A DNA stretch of 39,161 bases, from positions 1-39,161 of the forward strand of contig JAGPVT010000181.1 of NCBI GenBank assembly GCA_018066865.1, in the 5' to 3' direction. The notes beneath the pieces are model-generated. The model was not told the DNA's origin and did no database searches. It saw only the letters and a program-made list of their open reading frames with translations. Below are positions 17,679 through 27,041 of the stretch, piece after piece (within the stretch, counting starts at the first letter, position 1; each line of letters starts with the position of its first letter). The stretch comes from Marinobacter sp. GTDB taxonomy: Bacteria; Pseudomonadota; Gammaproteobacteria; Pseudomonadales; Oleiphilaceae. The translations under genes and the position numbers were made by a program.

Positions 17679-17940
17679 GGGTGCCAGGGCCATGGTTTCA
17701 AGGTTGAGCGCCCCTGCCAACACGGCCGGCCAGTCGTTGTAAAACAGGTACAGCAGAGCACTCACCCGGATGATGAGTGAGACACCAGTTTGAAGAACAG
17801 GTAGGCCAGCCGCTGCAGCGGGTTATGCTTTACCGGGCCGCCTAGCGGGGTGTGCGGGTGCGTCTCCTGCTGGGAGCAGATTGGTTTGCCAGCGGCCTGC
17901 AGCAATGCGACTCTTCTGCAGACCGGATTCGACAAAAAGG
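17679..17940 (-). pseudogene. Remnant of a cytochrome b561-type membrane protein, frameshifted
   Basis: On the minus strand one frame reads HTPLGGPVKHNPLQRLAYLF and then FKL, and a second frame, one base back, continues SLIIRVSALLYLFYNDWPAV and then NLETMALA. Joined, this is the start of a haem-binding cytochrome b/b561 domain: the NPLQR-LAYL helix followed by a (G/A)LLYLFYNDW helix with the usual spacing. The frame changes by -1 near 17786. The text stops at the terminator (17677), where the haem-ligand His that should follow the ALxHTAGAF-like region is replaced. What remains is roughly 85 codons of a ~200-residue family, with no start codon identified. It is a decayed fragment by this reading; similarity is from memory and not from a search. 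Confidence 0.55.
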
Positions 17941-17947
17941 TTCTCGG

Positions 17948-18298
17948 TCAGGAGGTCGCAGCAATCACCGAGATTTCTACCAGCAACTCTTTGGATGCCA
18001 TCTGAGCCTGCACACAAGCTCGTGCTGGAGCCTCCCCTTCGGGTATCCAGTTATCCCATATGCTGTTCAAGGCGTCGAAGTCAGCCATATCAGAAAGGTA
18101 AATCGTTGCGGACAGGATCTTTTCACGGCTGGAACCAATGCTCTCCAGAAGCTCATCCACTTTTTCCAGCATGCCGGTTACTTGAGTATGAATGTCGCCG
18201 TACTTGTCCTTGGCAACTTGTCCGCAAAGATAAGCCGTGCCATTGTGTTTTACGATTCTGCTCATGCGGTTATTGGTTGAAATGCGCTCTATAGCCAT
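17948..18298 (-). CDS. RidA/YoaB-like family protein (YjgF/YER057c/UK114)
   Basis: This 116-residue protein fits the short YoaB-like branch of the RidA superfamily. The start [20 protein letters not shown] is followed by [24 protein letters not shown] and [11 protein letters not shown], the last carrying the conserved arginine of the active-site cleft. RidA proteins are trimers that hydrolyse reactive enamine/imine intermediates; whether this branch does so is not established here. The ATG at 18296-18298 is chosen because the ERI-NNRMS text is conserved at the N-terminus of relatives. Downstream on the same strand come the cytochrome b remnant and a terminator. Upstream about 150 bp separate it from the tRNA, holding only the tRNA terminator. 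Confidence 0.9.
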   Translation of the reverse strand: MAIERISTNNRMSRIVKHNGTAYLCGQVAKDKYGDIHTQVTGMLEKVDELLESIGSSREKILSATIYLSDMADFDALNSIWDNWIPEGEAPARACVQAQMASKELLVEISVIAATS

Positions 18299-18403
18299 TG
18301 ATGTCGCCTGAATGGGAAGTGGAGTGAATTTGTAGTCAGTAGCAACTCATCGAACTCTAGAATACCGGGTTTATGTGCCGAGCGCTGTACCCAGCCAGAA
18401 ACG

Positions 18404-18431
18404 AAAAAGGGCCCATCCAAAGATGCGCCCT
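18404..18431 (-). terminator. Terminator of tRNA-Pro
   Basis: On the minus strand a 10-bp stem (18431-18422 with 18418-18409, one mismatch) is followed by TTTTT (18408-18404). It begins 15 bases after the CCA end of the tRNA gene. Confidence 0.7.
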
Positions 18432-18445
18432 AAGTCGTTGAATTC

Positions 18446-18522
<77 letters not shown>

Positions 18523-18535
18523 ATCAACCGCCGGT

Positions 18536-18564
18536 ATTATACGGATTCACTTGTTTTTTACCAG
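18536..18564 (-). promoter_or_regulatory. Promoter of tRNA-Pro within the 3' end of gmhB
   Basis: A perfect TATAAT lies at 18541-18536 on the minus strand, 13 bases before the tRNA 5' end, followed by a GC-rich stretch. The spaced -35 (CTGGTA, 18564-18559, 17-base spacer) is poor. The site overlaps the last codons of gmhB. Confidence 0.5.
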
Positions 18565-19116
18565 TCCCGGGCCTGATAAAAAAGCATCCGCAAATGCACT
18601 GAGATTGTCGTATATCGCCACGCTGGCGCCGGGAATCGGGCGGGTTTCCAGGTGGTGTTCGGTGTCCTTGCCATTGCCGGTTCGGACCAGCACGGGCTGG
18701 CAGCGTTCAGCAAAACCGGCTTCCAGATCCTTGCGACTGTCGCCGACCATCATGGCGCCGTTCAGAGTATCGAGATGGAGGTGGTCACGGATTTGTTCCA
18801 GCAGGCCGGTGAGTGGCTTGCGACAACGGCAGCCATCGTCCGGATGGTGCGGGCAGTAGGCAATGAAATCGATACGGCCGCCCTGAGCTTCCAGCAATCG
18901 TTCCAGTTTGTCGTGCATGGCACCCAGCACGTCGGTGCTGTAGAAACCTCTGGAGATACCAGACTGATTGGTGGCGATGGCAATCCGGTGGCCGGCTTTG
19001 CAAAGCCGTGCCACCGCCTCAATACTGCCCGGAATGGGTTGCCACTCATCCACAGAGCAGATGTAATTGCCATCGTACTCGTTGATGACCCCGTCCCGGT
19101 CGAGGATGATCAGCAT
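18547..19116 (-). CDS. gmhB: D-glycero-beta-D-manno-heptose-1,7-bisphosphate 7-phosphatase
   Basis: This 189-residue HAD-superfamily phosphatase makes heptose 1-phosphate for ADP-heptose and the lipopolysaccharide inner core. HAD motifs are visible: LDRDGVIN (nucleophile Asp and acid Asp), [10 protein letters not shown], the RKP lysine and [12 protein letters not shown]. The zinc site [11 protein letters not shown] near residues 105-117 is characteristic of GmhB and separates it from the related histidinol-phosphate phosphatase. The length equals that of E. coli GmhB (191). It starts 3 bp after the glyS stop on the same strand, which implies co-transcription with glyQ-glyS, as in Pseudomonas. 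Confidence 0.95.
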   Translation of the reverse strand: MLIILDRDGVINEYDGNYICSVDEWQPIPGSIEAVARLCKAGHRIAIATNQSGISRGFYSTDVLGAMHDKLERLLEAQGGRIDFIAYCPHHPDDGCRCRKPLTGLLEQIRDHLHLDTLNGAMMVGDSRKDLEAGFAERCQPVLVRTGNGKDTEHHLETRPIPGASVAIYDNLSAFADAFLSGPGLVKNK

Positions 19117-19119
19117 CGG

Positions 19120-21201
19120 TCAGCCAGCGGCCGGCAACAGTGAGATATCTGCGACACGCAAAAACAGGTTGTGCAGGCGGTTCAATAGCGCAAGGCGGTT
19201 GTTCCGCACAGCTTCGTCGTCTGCCATCACCATGACTTCGTTGAAGAAGCTGTCTACCGGCTCCTGCAGGCTTGCCAGCGACTGCAGCGCGTTGGCGTAG
19301 TCGCCTTGCTCAAACAGTGGCAGCACCTTCTCGGCTTGCTGGTCTACCTGTGCTGCCAGGGTTTTCTCGGCCGCATCCTGCAGAAGGTCCCTGTTGACGG
19401 TTTCGCCTACGTGTTCTCCTGCCTGCTTGGACAAGATGTTGGAAACCCGCTTGTTGGCGCCGGCAAGAGCCAGGGCTTCAGGCAGCTGACGGAAGGCTTC
19501 CACGGCCTTCACCCGGCGATCGAAGTCCAGTGGACGGGTTGGGCGACGAGCGTGAACAGCCAGGTACACTTCGGCGCCAATGCCGCGCTCATCGTAGTAA
19601 GCACGGAACCGGTCCAGCATGTAATCAACAACGCTGGAGGCGGTATTCTCTTCGGTCAGCCCGGTGAAATTTTCTTCCGCCCACTCGCAACAGGTTTGCA
19701 GATCAAGCGGCAGCTCCCGTTCGATGATGATGCGCAGTACGCCCAGAGAAGCACGACGCAGCGCGAATGGGTCTCGTGTGCCAGAGGGTGGCTGGCCAAT
19801 GCCGAACAGCCCGACCAGTGAATCCAGGCGATCTGCGATGGCGAGGGCACAGCTTGTGAGCGTGGTGGGCAGACTGTCTTTGGCAAAGCGCGGCATGTAC
19901 TGCTCGTTCATGGCCTTTGCGACATCGGTTGGCTCGCCGTCGTCGGCTGCGTAGTACTGGCCCATGATGCCCTGAAGGTCGCTGAACTCCAGCACCATCT
20001 CAGTTACCAGGTCGGTCTTGGCTAGCATGGCGGCACGCTCGGCCAGGGCTGGATCGCTGCCAATCGCTGCGGCAATTTTCCTGGCCAGCGCGGCTACGCG
20101 AACGGCTTTGTCGTAAACGCTGCCGAGCTTTTCCTGAAAGACAATCGGCTTTAGCCGTTCGATACGGTCTTCCAAGCGGATTTTGGAGTCTGTTTCGTAG
20201 AAGAACGCAGCGTCAGCAAGGCGTGGGCGAATCACTTTCTCGTTACCGGAGACAACCTGAGAAGGGTCTTTGCTCTCAATGTTGGCGACGGTAATAAACA
20301 GAGGCAGCATTGCGCCATCGGCACCCACCACGTGGAAGTATTTCTGGTGTTCCGCCATGGAGGAAATCAGAGCTTCTGCAGGGACTGCCAGGAACCGCTT
20401 GTCGAAACGGCCCATCAGCGGCACCGGCCATTCGTTCAGGCCGGTAACTTCGTCCAGAAGATCTTCACTGATTATTGCTTTAGCACCGGCCTCGGTTTCA
20501 GCAAGGGTGCTGACACCAAAACGGATCTGCTCGCGGCGCTTGGCGAATTCGGCAATGACATAACCTTCCTGCTCGAGGACAACTTCGTAATCCGCAGGTG
20601 TTGGAATGATCAGTGCTTTCGGGCAATGGAAACGATGGCCACGGGTTTTGTTGCCGGGAGTCAGCCCCATGATGGGCGCATCAATGATCTTGTTACCGAA
20701 CAGCATAACCAGCCAGTGCACAGGCCTGACAAACTCCGTGCGGTGGGCACCCCAGCGCATACGCTTGGGAATTGGCAGTGACGCCAGCGACTGCTCAACC
20801 AGCCCGGACATCAGATCGACCGTTGGTTTGCCCTGCTCAACGGTGCGATAGACCAACCAGGCACCTTTATCAGTTTCCAGAGTGTCGAGCTGATCCGGGG
20901 TTATGCCCAGAGACGTGGCAAAACCGGTGAGGGCTCGGGTCGGGTTGCCGGAATCATCGAAGGCGGCTTTGACGGCCGGGCCACGCTTTTCAACCGGTTT
21001 GTCCGGCTGGGCATCAGCCAGGTTGCGAATGCGAACGGCCAGACGGCGCGGCGCGGCGAAGGCTTCTACCTTGCCAAATGCGATACCGGCATCTTCCAGG
21101 CCCTTGGTAATACCCTGAGTGAACGCTTCAGACAGTGGCTTGAGTGCTTTCGAGGGCAGTTCTTCAACGCCCAGTTCGACCAGAAAATCCTGCTTTGCCA
21201 T
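19120..21201 (-). CDS. glyS: Glycine--tRNA ligase beta subunit
   Basis: This 693-residue protein is the beta subunit of the bacterial alpha2-beta2 glycyl-tRNA synthetase, which binds tRNA-Gly. The N-terminus FLVELGVEELPSKAL and the segments RWGAHRTEFVRPVHWLVML, GNEKVIRPRLADAAFFY and QYYAADDGEP are family hallmarks. The C-terminal part (about 570-690) is the DALR-like anticodon-binding region. The length matches E. coli GlyS (689). It lies 2 bp after glyQ and 3 bp before gmhB. Confidence 0.97.
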   Translation of the reverse strand: MAKQDFLVELGVEELPSKALKPLSEAFTQGITKGLEDAGIAFGKVEAFAAPRRLAVRIRNLADAQPDKPVEKRGPAVKAAFDDSGNPTRALTGFATSLGITPDQLDTLETDKGAWLVYRTVEQGKPTVDLMSGLVEQSLASLPIPKRMRWGAHRTEFVRPVHWLVMLFGNKIIDAPIMGLTPGNKTRGHRFHCPKALIIPTPADYEVVLEQEGYVIAEFAKRREQIRFGVSTLAETEAGAKAIISEDLLDEVTGLNEWPVPLMGRFDKRFLAVPAEALISSMAEHQKYFHVVGADGAMLPLFITVANIESKDPSQVVSGNEKVIRPRLADAAFFYETDSKIRLEDRIERLKPIVFQEKLGSVYDKAVRVAALARKIAAAIGSDPALAERAAMLAKTDLVTEMVLEFSDLQGIMGQYYAADDGEPTDVAKAMNEQYMPRFAKDSLPTTLTSCALAIADRLDSLVGLFGIGQPPSGTRDPFALRRASLGVLRIIIERELPLDLQTCCEWAEENFTGLTEENTASSVVDYMLDRFRAYYDERGIGAEVYLAVHARRPTRPLDFDRRVKAVEAFRQLPEALALAGANKRVSNILSKQAGEHVGETVNRDLLQDAAEKTLAAQVDQQAEKVLPLFEQGDYANALQSLASLQEPVDSFFNEVMVMADDEAVRNNRLALLNRLHNLFLRVADISLLPAAG

Positions 21202-21203
21202 GA

Positions 21204-22214
21204 TTATGCGTTTCCCTCTGCCTGTTGTTCCTGCTTCGCTTTTTTACCTTTCTTGCCGTTGGCCTTGTTATCGGTCGCTTCGGCTATGGCCAGCACTTCT
21301 TTGCGCAGGGCCTCCGGGGCTAACGGGAAGCCGAGTTTGCGCCGGCTGTCGAAGTACGCCTGGGCGACGGCTCGGGCCAGAGTGCGCACACGCAGGATAA
21401 AGCGCTGACGCTCGGTGACCGATATAGCGTGGCGGGCATCCAGCAAATTGAAGGTGTGAGAGGCCTTCAGAACCTGCTCGTACGCAGGCAGGGCCAGACC
21501 CGCTTCGATCAGCCGGGCACTTTCACGTTCGTGGACATCAAAGCTTTGGAACAGGAACTCGACATCTGCGTACTCAAAGTTGTACGCGGACATTTCCACT
21601 TCCTGCTGGTGGAACACGTCACCGTAGGTGACGACACCGTCAGGGCCTTCTGTCCAGACCAGGTCGTAAACGCTGTCGACGCCTTGCAAGTACATGGCGA
21701 TGCGCTCAAGACCGTATGTGAGCTCGCCGGTAACCGGGTAGCATTCAAGGCCGCCCACCTGCTGGAAGTAGGTAAACTGGGTGACTTCCATTCCGTTCAG
21801 CCAGATTTCCCAGCCCAGACCCCAGGCGCCCAGCGTGGGCGATTCCCAGTTGTCTTCCACAAAGCGGATATCGTGTACCAGCGGGTCAAGTCCCAAGGCT
21901 CTCAGCGAGTCAAGATAGAGTTCCTGAAGGTTATCCGGCGATGGCTTGAGTACCACCTGAAACTGATAGTAGTGCTGCAGGCGGTTCGGGTTTTCGCCGT
22001 AACGGCCGTCGGTGGGGCGGCGGCTCGGCTGCACATACGCAGCATTCCAGGTTTCCGGCCCGATGGCCCGCAGGAAGGTGGCCGGGTGAAATGTACCGGC
22101 GCCCACTTCCATGTCCAGTGGCTGAAGTACCACGCAGCCGTGCTTCGCCCAGAAGTTTTGCAGGGTCAGAATCAGGCCCTGAAAGGTCCTGGTGTCCGAA
22201 TTCTTGCTGTTCAT
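21204..22214 (-). CDS. glyQ: Glycine--tRNA ligase alpha subunit
   Basis: This is the catalytic alpha subunit of glycyl-tRNA synthetase, a class II enzyme. The text [57 protein letters not shown] and [13 protein letters not shown] is diagnostic. The frame is open upstream to an ATG at 22346, which would add 44 basic residues without family resemblance. I chose the ATG at 22212-22214 ([13 protein letters not shown]), giving 336 residues, because conserved sequence begins there and because a -10 site lies at 22367-22362, only about 16 bases before the upstream ATG. The ribosome site at 22214 is weak, so this start is not certain. The C-terminus ends in a Lys-rich tail, longer than the 303-residue E. 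coli protein. glyS follows after 2 bp. Confidence 0.93.
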   Translation of the reverse strand: MNSKNSDTRTFQGLILTLQNFWAKHGCVVLQPLDMEVGAGTFHPATFLRAIGPETWNAAYVQPSRRPTDGRYGENPNRLQHYYQFQVVLKPSPDNLQELYLDSLRALGLDPLVHDIRFVEDNWESPTLGAWGLGWEIWLNGMEVTQFTYFQQVGGLECYPVTGELTYGLERIAMYLQGVDSVYDLVWTEGPDGVVTYGDVFHQQEVEMSAYNFEYADVEFLFQSFDVHERESARLIEAGLALPAYEQVLKASHTFNLLDARHAISVTERQRFILRVRTLARAVAQAYFDSRRKLGFPLAPEALRKEVLAIAEATDNKANGKKGKKAKQEQQAEGNA

Positions 22215-22361
22215 TGCCGTGTCTGTCGCGTTGTTTGTCACTGCGGATGCCTGCTGGTCAGTCTGTGTGTAGCGCCCCGTTAATTCCCGAGGCACTCTCT
22301 GAGCCGTTCTTCGAGTGAGCTTTCGAGCCGCTCGCAAGAGGGTCATTGCGAAAAAAGGCGC

Positions 22362-22367
22362 ATTATA
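22362..22367 (-). promoter_or_regulatory. -10 element of a glyQ-glyS-gmhB promoter
   Basis: A perfect TATAAT lies on the minus strand in the 203-bp gap after trkA. No good -35 stands 17 bases away. A transcript from here would carry a leader of about 140 bases before the chosen glyQ ATG. It suggests that glyQ is not simply read through from trkA. Confidence 0.45.
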
Positions 22368-22417
22368 CGCTCGCCAAAGCGGTATTTCTAAGTAGTCTTC
22401 ATCCTGTTGATTTTGAA

Positions 22418-23791
22418 CTAGAAGAACGTCAGCCCTACGGAGAAGAGCTTTTCAACTTCCCGCACCCGGGATTTGTCTACCAGGAACAGGATCACGTGAT
22501 CATCTGGCTGCACCCGCAGATGGTCATGGGCGATCAGTACTTCGTTATGACGGACAATCGCACCGATGGTCGCGCCTTGGGGCAGGTTGATTTCATCAAG
22601 CCGTCTGCCAACTACCTTGGAGGATTTGTGGTCCCCGTGGGCAATGGCTTCGATGGCCTCAGCAGCGCCCCTGCGCAGTGAGTGAACGTTTACAACGTCG
22701 CCCCGGCGCACATGAGTAAGCAGGCTGCCGATGGTGGACTGCTGGGGGGAAATCGCCACATCTATTTCGCCGCCCTGAATCAGATCTACGTAGTCCGGGT
22801 TGTTGATCAGGGTAAATACCTTGCGGGCGCCCAGACGCTTGGCCAGCAACGACGCCATGATATTGGCTTCGTCATCGTTGGTAACGGCGCAGAACACATC
22901 GGTATTTTCGATATTTTCTTCCAGCAGTATGTCTTTGTCAGCCGCATTGCCTTCCAGCACGACCGTCTTGCGCAGATTTTCGGAGAGCAGCACACAGCGT
23001 TCGTGGTTACGCTCAAGCAGCTTTACCTGATAGCGGTTTTCCAGAGTGTGGGCCAGGCGCTGGCCTATGTTGCCGCCGCCGCAGATAAAAATACGCTTGT
23101 AGTTTTTGACCAGAGGTTGCAGCTCGCTCATAACCGAGCGGATGTGATCGGCGCCGGCGATAAAAAATACCTCGTCGCCGTCTTCAAGCACGGTGTCGCC
23201 CTTAGGCATAATGGCCCGGTCTTTACGGAAAATGGCAGCAACCCGGGTCTCAATCTTGGGCATGTGAGTGCTCAGATAGGACAGCTCGCGACCAACCAGC
23301 GGGCCGCCTTCTGTGGCACGAATTGCTGCCAGCCGGACCAGACCCTTGGAGAACTCCAGCACCTGCAGGGCGCCCGGGTACTCGATCAGCCGTGTGATGT
23401 GTCGAGTAACCAGGTGCTCCGGACTGATCATGACGTCAATTGGAAAACCGCCCTTCCCAAAGAGCTCGTTGCTGGAGAGATAGGCGCTGGCCCGCACTCG
23501 GCTGATTTTGGTGGGCGTGCTGAACAGGATACTGGCAACCTGACAGGCGACCATGTTGGTTTCGTCGCTGTTGGTGACGGCGATCAGCATGTCGGCGTCA
23601 TCCGCACCTGCCTGTCGCAAAACAGACGGGTAGGAGGCGTTGCCCTGCACCGTGCGAATATCGAGGCGATCCTGCAGCTCACGCAGCCTTATCGCGTCTG
23701 TGTCGATGACCGTTATATCGTTGGCTTCGCTGGCCAGATTTTCAGCCAGCGTGCCGCCCACCTGGCCGGCACCGAGAATCAGGATCTTCAT
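22418..23791 (-). CDS. trkA: Trk system potassium transporter peripheral protein TrkA
   Basis: This 457-residue cytoplasmic protein is the NAD(H)-binding regulator of the TrkH/TrkG potassium channel. It has two RCK units: the first Rossmann motif is [15 protein letters not shown] at the N-terminus, the second is [16 protein letters not shown] near residue 236. Each is followed by an RCK-C lobe (about 140-225 and 370-455). The length equals E. coli TrkA (458). The ATG overlaps the rsmB stop by 4 bp, so it belongs to the def-side operon fmt-rsmB-trkA. The membrane partner gene is not in the window. Confidence 0.97.
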   Translation of the reverse strand: MKILILGAGQVGGTLAENLASEANDITVIDTDAIRLRELQDRLDIRTVQGNASYPSVLRQAGADDADMLIAVTNSDETNMVACQVASILFSTPTKISRVRASAYLSSNELFGKGGFPIDVMISPEHLVTRHITRLIEYPGALQVLEFSKGLVRLAAIRATEGGPLVGRELSYLSTHMPKIETRVAAIFRKDRAIMPKGDTVLEDGDEVFFIAGADHIRSVMSELQPLVKNYKRIFICGGGNIGQRLAHTLENRYQVKLLERNHERCVLLSENLRKTVVLEGNAADKDILLEENIENTDVFCAVTNDDEANIMASLLAKRLGARKVFTLINNPDYVDLIQGGEIDVAISPQQSTIGSLLTHVRRGDVVNVHSLRRGAAEAIEAIAHGDHKSSKVVGRRLDEINLPQGATIGAIVRHNEVLIAHDHLRVQPDDHVILFLVDKSRVREVEKLFSVGLTFF

Positions 23792-25089
23792 AGTTCAGGT
23801 TTCTCCAGTACGGCATAGAAAAAGCCGTCATGGCTGATTGGATCGGGAAGAAGTTGTCGCCCCGCGCCCATATCGCATCCCCACTGAACCTCGGGCTCAA
23901 TAAGCGCGGCGCAGCTCTGTTGTTTAAGAAACCTCTGGATTATACGGTGGTTTTCCTGGGGGAACACGGAGCAGGTTGCATAGACCAGGCGCCCGCCCGG
24001 TTTGAGTACAGTCCACATGGCTTCCAGCAGTCCGAGCTGTATAGCGGCCAGTGGCACAACGTCGGTTTCCCGGCGCAACAGTTTGATGTCCGGGTGGCGA
24101 CGGATAACGCCGCTGGCGCTGCAGGGAACATCCAGCAGAATACGATCGAACGCCTGGCCGTCCCACCACTGTTCAATGTCGGCGGCATCTGCCTGTAGCA
24201 GGCTGGCGCGTAAATCCAGGCGGTCGAGGTTTTCCTGAACCCGGGGTAGGCGCGCAGCCGATTCGTCGATGGCAACCACTTCAGACAGTTCTGCCTGGCT
24301 TTCGAGAATGGCACAGGTTTTTCCGCCAGGTGCAGCGCAGGCGTCCAGAACCCGCTGTCCCGGCGCCAGATCCAGCAGCGTGGTGCAAAGCTGCGCGGCT
24401 TCGTCCTGAACGCTGACAGCGCCGTCGGCAAACCAGGGTAGCTGATCAACCTGCACCGGCCTGGCAAGCTGTATACCCTGAGGCGCAAAGCGGGTGGCGG
24501 TCGCCTCAATACCGGCTTCATTCAACAGCGCCAGATACTCGTCGCGGCTAAAGCGCAGGGCGTTCACTCTCAGTGTCATGGGCGCCTGGGCGTTATTCGC
24601 CTCAAGAATCTGCTGCCAGTTGTCGGGCCAGTTATGGCGTAGTTTTTCCACCATCCAGATGGGGTGGCTGAAGCGGCTGGCGTCGTTTTCCGGCTCCGGA
24701 GCCCCTTCGCGCTCGGCAGCCCGCAAAACAGCATTTACCAGACCAGTGAGGTGAGGCTTGTCGAGAGCTCGGCAGGCCTCCACGGTTTCATTGAGAATGG
24801 CATAGGTTGCCTGCTGGCTGAAGCGCAGCTGAAACAGCGCGATCAGCATAAGGTGATGAACAATGCGATCCGGTTTCTTTATTGGCTTTTTCAGCCGGCT
24901 GCCCAGCTCACTGTCGAGGCGATGAAACCAGCGACATGTGCCATAGCAAAGCGCCTGAAGCACCGGGCGCTCGTTGAGGGCAAGGCGTTGCAGGGCCGGA
25001 GGCAGGCACTGGGACAAAGACTCGCCGTTTTCCACTGCCAACAGAACATCGGCCGCAATGGCGCGCATGGGCTGATCGTAGTCGCCCAT
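23788..25089 (-). CDS. rsmB: 16S rRNA (cytosine(967)-C(5))-methyltransferase RsmB
   Basis: This 433-residue enzyme methylates C967 of 16S rRNA with S-adenosylmethionine. Residues 1-150 form a NusB-like RNA-binding domain ([24 protein letters not shown] text, with [19 protein letters not shown]). The methyltransferase part shows the SAM motif [31 protein letters not shown] with the catalytic cysteines region, and [15 protein letters not shown]. The length matches E. coli RsmB (429). It starts 1 bp after the fmt stop and overlaps trkA by 4 bp. An alternative start is the Met at residue 8. Confidence 0.96.
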   Translation of the reverse strand: MGDYDQPMRAIAADVLLAVENGESLSQCLPPALQRLALNERPVLQALCYGTCRWFHRLDSELGSRLKKPIKKPDRIVHHLMLIALFQLRFSQQATYAILNETVEACRALDKPHLTGLVNAVLRAAEREGAPEPENDASRFSHPIWMVEKLRHNWPDNWQQILEANNAQAPMTLRVNALRFSRDEYLALLNEAGIEATATRFAPQGIQLARPVQVDQLPWFADGAVSVQDEAAQLCTTLLDLAPGQRVLDACAAPGGKTCAILESQAELSEVVAIDESAARLPRVQENLDRLDLRASLLQADAADIEQWWDGQAFDRILLDVPCSASGVIRRHPDIKLLRRETDVVPLAAIQLGLLEAMWTVLKPGGRLVYATCSVFPQENHRIIQRFLKQQSCAALIEPEVQWGCDMGAGRQLLPDPISHDGFFYAVLEKPEL

Positions 25090-25090
25090 A

Positions 25091-26026
25091 TCAGTGCAGC
25101 CCCTGTCCGGGTAAAAGCAGTTGTTTGCCGCCGTTAATCAGGTCATTCACGCTCTGGGCGCGTGACCCTGGCAGCTGCAAACGGGTGATGCGCAGGGTGC
25201 CGGTACCGCAGGCAATATCGATACCGCCCCGTTCCCGCTGTATCACGGTGCCGGCGGGCTTCTGACTAATCTCACCGATGGCAGCGGCCTCGTGGATCCT
25301 CAGGCGCTGCTGTTCCAGATCGGTGAAGGTGCCGGGCCAGGGGTTGAAGGCGCGAATCAGGCGCTCGATGGCAGAGGCATCCTGCGACCAGTCGATATGA
25401 CCTTCGTCCTTGGAGAGTTTGTGAGCGTAACAGGCCTGTTCGTCATCCTGGGCTTCGCCTTGGAGCTCGCCCTTTCCCAGCAGATCCAGTGCTTCTACAA
25501 TGGCCTGGCCACCCAACTCGGCGAGGCGATCATGAAGGCTGCCGCCCGTATCGTCTGCATCTATGGTGGTCCGGGATTTCAGCAGCATGTCGCCGGTATC
25601 CAGGCCTTTGTCCATCTGCATGATGGTAATGCCGGTTTCTTTATCGCCGGCGGCAATGGCGCGCTGGATAGGCGCCGCACCACGCCAGCGCGGCAAAAGA
25701 GAGGCGTGAATGTTGAGGCAACCGTGGTCAGGAATGCTCAAAACCGCTTCCGGCAGAATCAGTCCGTAGGCCGCAACGATCATGACATCGGGCTGGAGAT
25801 CTGCGAGTTCTTGCTGTGCATCCGGGGTTTTCAGGCTTTCCGGCTGGAATACCGGAATGCCATTGTCCAGAGCAACCTGTTTAACGGGACTGGGCTGAAG
25901 CTTGCGGCCACGGCCTGCTGGCCGGTCCGGCTGGGAGTAAACGCCCACGATGGAGTGGTGGGTGCCCAGCAGCGCTCTCAGGGCGGTTGCTGCAAAATCC
26001 GGAGTGCCGGCAAAAACGAGTCGCAC
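25091..26026 (-). CDS. fmt: Methionyl-tRNA formyltransferase
   Basis: This 311-residue enzyme formylates initiator Met-tRNA with 10-formyltetrahydrofolate. The N-terminus MRLVFAGTPDFAATALRALL, the catalytic segment LNIHASLLPRWRGAAPIQRA (Asn and His) and MDKGLDTGDML (catalytic Asp) are all present. The C-terminal OB-fold domain covers about residues 205-311. The length is typical (E. coli 315). It follows def on the same strand, but a hairpin with a T-run lies between them at 26056-26079, so coupling to def may be partial. Confidence 0.97.
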   Translation of the reverse strand: MRLVFAGTPDFAATALRALLGTHHSIVGVYSQPDRPAGRGRKLQPSPVKQVALDNGIPVFQPESLKTPDAQQELADLQPDVMIVAAYGLILPEAVLSIPDHGCLNIHASLLPRWRGAAPIQRAIAAGDKETGITIMQMDKGLDTGDMLLKSRTTIDADDTGGSLHDRLAELGGQAIVEALDLLGKGELQGEAQDDEQACYAHKLSKDEGHIDWSQDASAIERLIRAFNPWPGTFTDLEQQRLRIHEAAAIGEISQKPAGTVIQRERGGIDIACGTGTLRITRLQLPGSRAQSVNDLINGGKQLLLPGQGLH

Positions 26027-26055
26027 GGTGTTGGGTCTCTGTTTCGTTGAATACG

Positions 26056-26079
26056 AAAAGACCGGGCCAAGGCCCGGTC
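26056..26079 (-). terminator. Hairpin with T-run between def and fmt
   Basis: A perfect 9-bp GC-rich stem (26079-26071 with 26068-26060) with a 2-base spacer is followed on the minus strand by TTTT (26059-26056). It stands 30 bp before the fmt ATG. It could terminate or attenuate def transcripts. The T-run is short, so read-through is likely. Confidence 0.6.
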
Positions 26080-26134
26080 CAGTACGTTTTACAAACTACT
26101 TATACTCGCTTCAGGCACATTCCTCAGGCCGTAT

Positions 26135-26638
26135 TTACGCACTTTGTTTTTGAAGCTTTTCCAGCTTCTTGCGGATGCGGCTGCGCTTGAGGTTGCTGAG
26201 GTAGTCGACAAACAATTTGCCGTTCAGGTGATCCATTTCGTGCTGGATGCAAACCGCCAGCAGGCCCCTGGCTTCGATTTCAAAAGGCTTTCCGTCACGA
26301 TCCAGCGCACGAATGATGCAGTGCTCTATCCGCTCGACGTCTTCATAAAAACCGGGTACCGAGAGGCAGCCTTCCTGCATGGCTTCGCGCTCGCCATCCA
26401 GAACCTCAACCTCTGGGTTAATAAACACCCTCGGTTCAGTCTTGTCGTCGGACAGGTCCATAACGATGATCTGCTTGTGCACGTTCACCTGCGTAGCGGC
26501 CAGGCCAATGCCGGGCGCATCGTACATGGTCTCGAACATGTCGTCGATCAGCGTAAGGTCAGCGTCCGTCAGTTCATCAACCGGCTTGGCGATGGTGCGC
26601 AGACGTGGGTCCGGGTATTCGAGAATGTCTAGTATCAT
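26135..26638 (-). CDS. def: Peptide deformylase
   Basis: This 167-residue metalloenzyme removes the formyl group from nascent proteins, the reverse partner of Fmt. All three family motifs are visible: GIGLAATQV (about residues 45-53), EGCLSVPG (about 89-96, with the metal-binding Cys) and QHEMDHLNG (about 132-140, with two metal-binding His and the catalytic Glu). The length matches E. coli Def (169). It is the first gene of the minus-strand def-fmt-rsmB-trkA cluster and diverges from the LysM gene across a 403-bp gap. Confidence 0.97.
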   Translation of the reverse strand: MILDILEYPDPRLRTIAKPVDELTDADLTLIDDMFETMYDAPGIGLAATQVNVHKQIIVMDLSDDKTEPRVFINPEVEVLDGEREAMQEGCLSVPGFYEDVERIEHCIIRALDRDGKPFEIEARGLLAVCIQHEMDHLNGKLFVDYLSNLKRSRIRKKLEKLQKQSA

Positions 26639-27041
26639 AGTGCTCGTACTTTTGGCCTGTATGACGAACGCCAGGGTTTCTGACTGGCATTCTTTATGGC
26701 TTTAGCCTGACTTTATAACGTTGTCTTTTGTAACCGTGTGAAAGCGATCTCTGAAATGCGACAGCGTACTGCGCAAATTGTTCCTCTCGCATTAATATGA
26801 GTAGAGCCGTGCTCCTTTAGGTACATTATCCAACAATTCGTCGATTGAGTACAAACTGATCAGGCAATAGTTAAAATCTTTTGCAAATGGCATAGAATTT
26901 ACTGGAAGAACAAAACATAACATCACAATTTGCGAGACTTCTTCTATAGTAACTTGCATAACAACGTAATAAGCTGCAGGCAACTGGCTGCATCCTTACC
27001 AGAATTCACAGAATCAAGGCACGCGATCAAGGACTTAGACA
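26639..27041. other. AT-rich divergent intergenic region
   Basis: This 403-bp gap separates def from the LysM gene. Rows 26821-26880 and 26881-26940 contain 33% G+C by count, far below the ~58% of neighbouring genes. It must hold the promoters of both operons, but no pair of hexamers with normal spacing convinced me (TATAGT at 26945-26950 lacks a -35). A 63-codon minus-strand frame (26792-26983) ends in PKGARLYSY; it has no recognised similarity and no clear ribosome site. Confidence 0.5.

Noticed and set aside
17532..17765. 77-codon minus-strand frame
   Set aside because: It reads through a strong bidirectional terminator and its first half is the second frame of the cytochrome b remnant; the start GTG has no ribosome site.
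22682..23818. Long open frame of 378 codons on the plus strand opposite trkA
   Set aside because: It is the antisense shadow of the strongly conserved trkA; composition is high in His/Gln/Val without domain signals.
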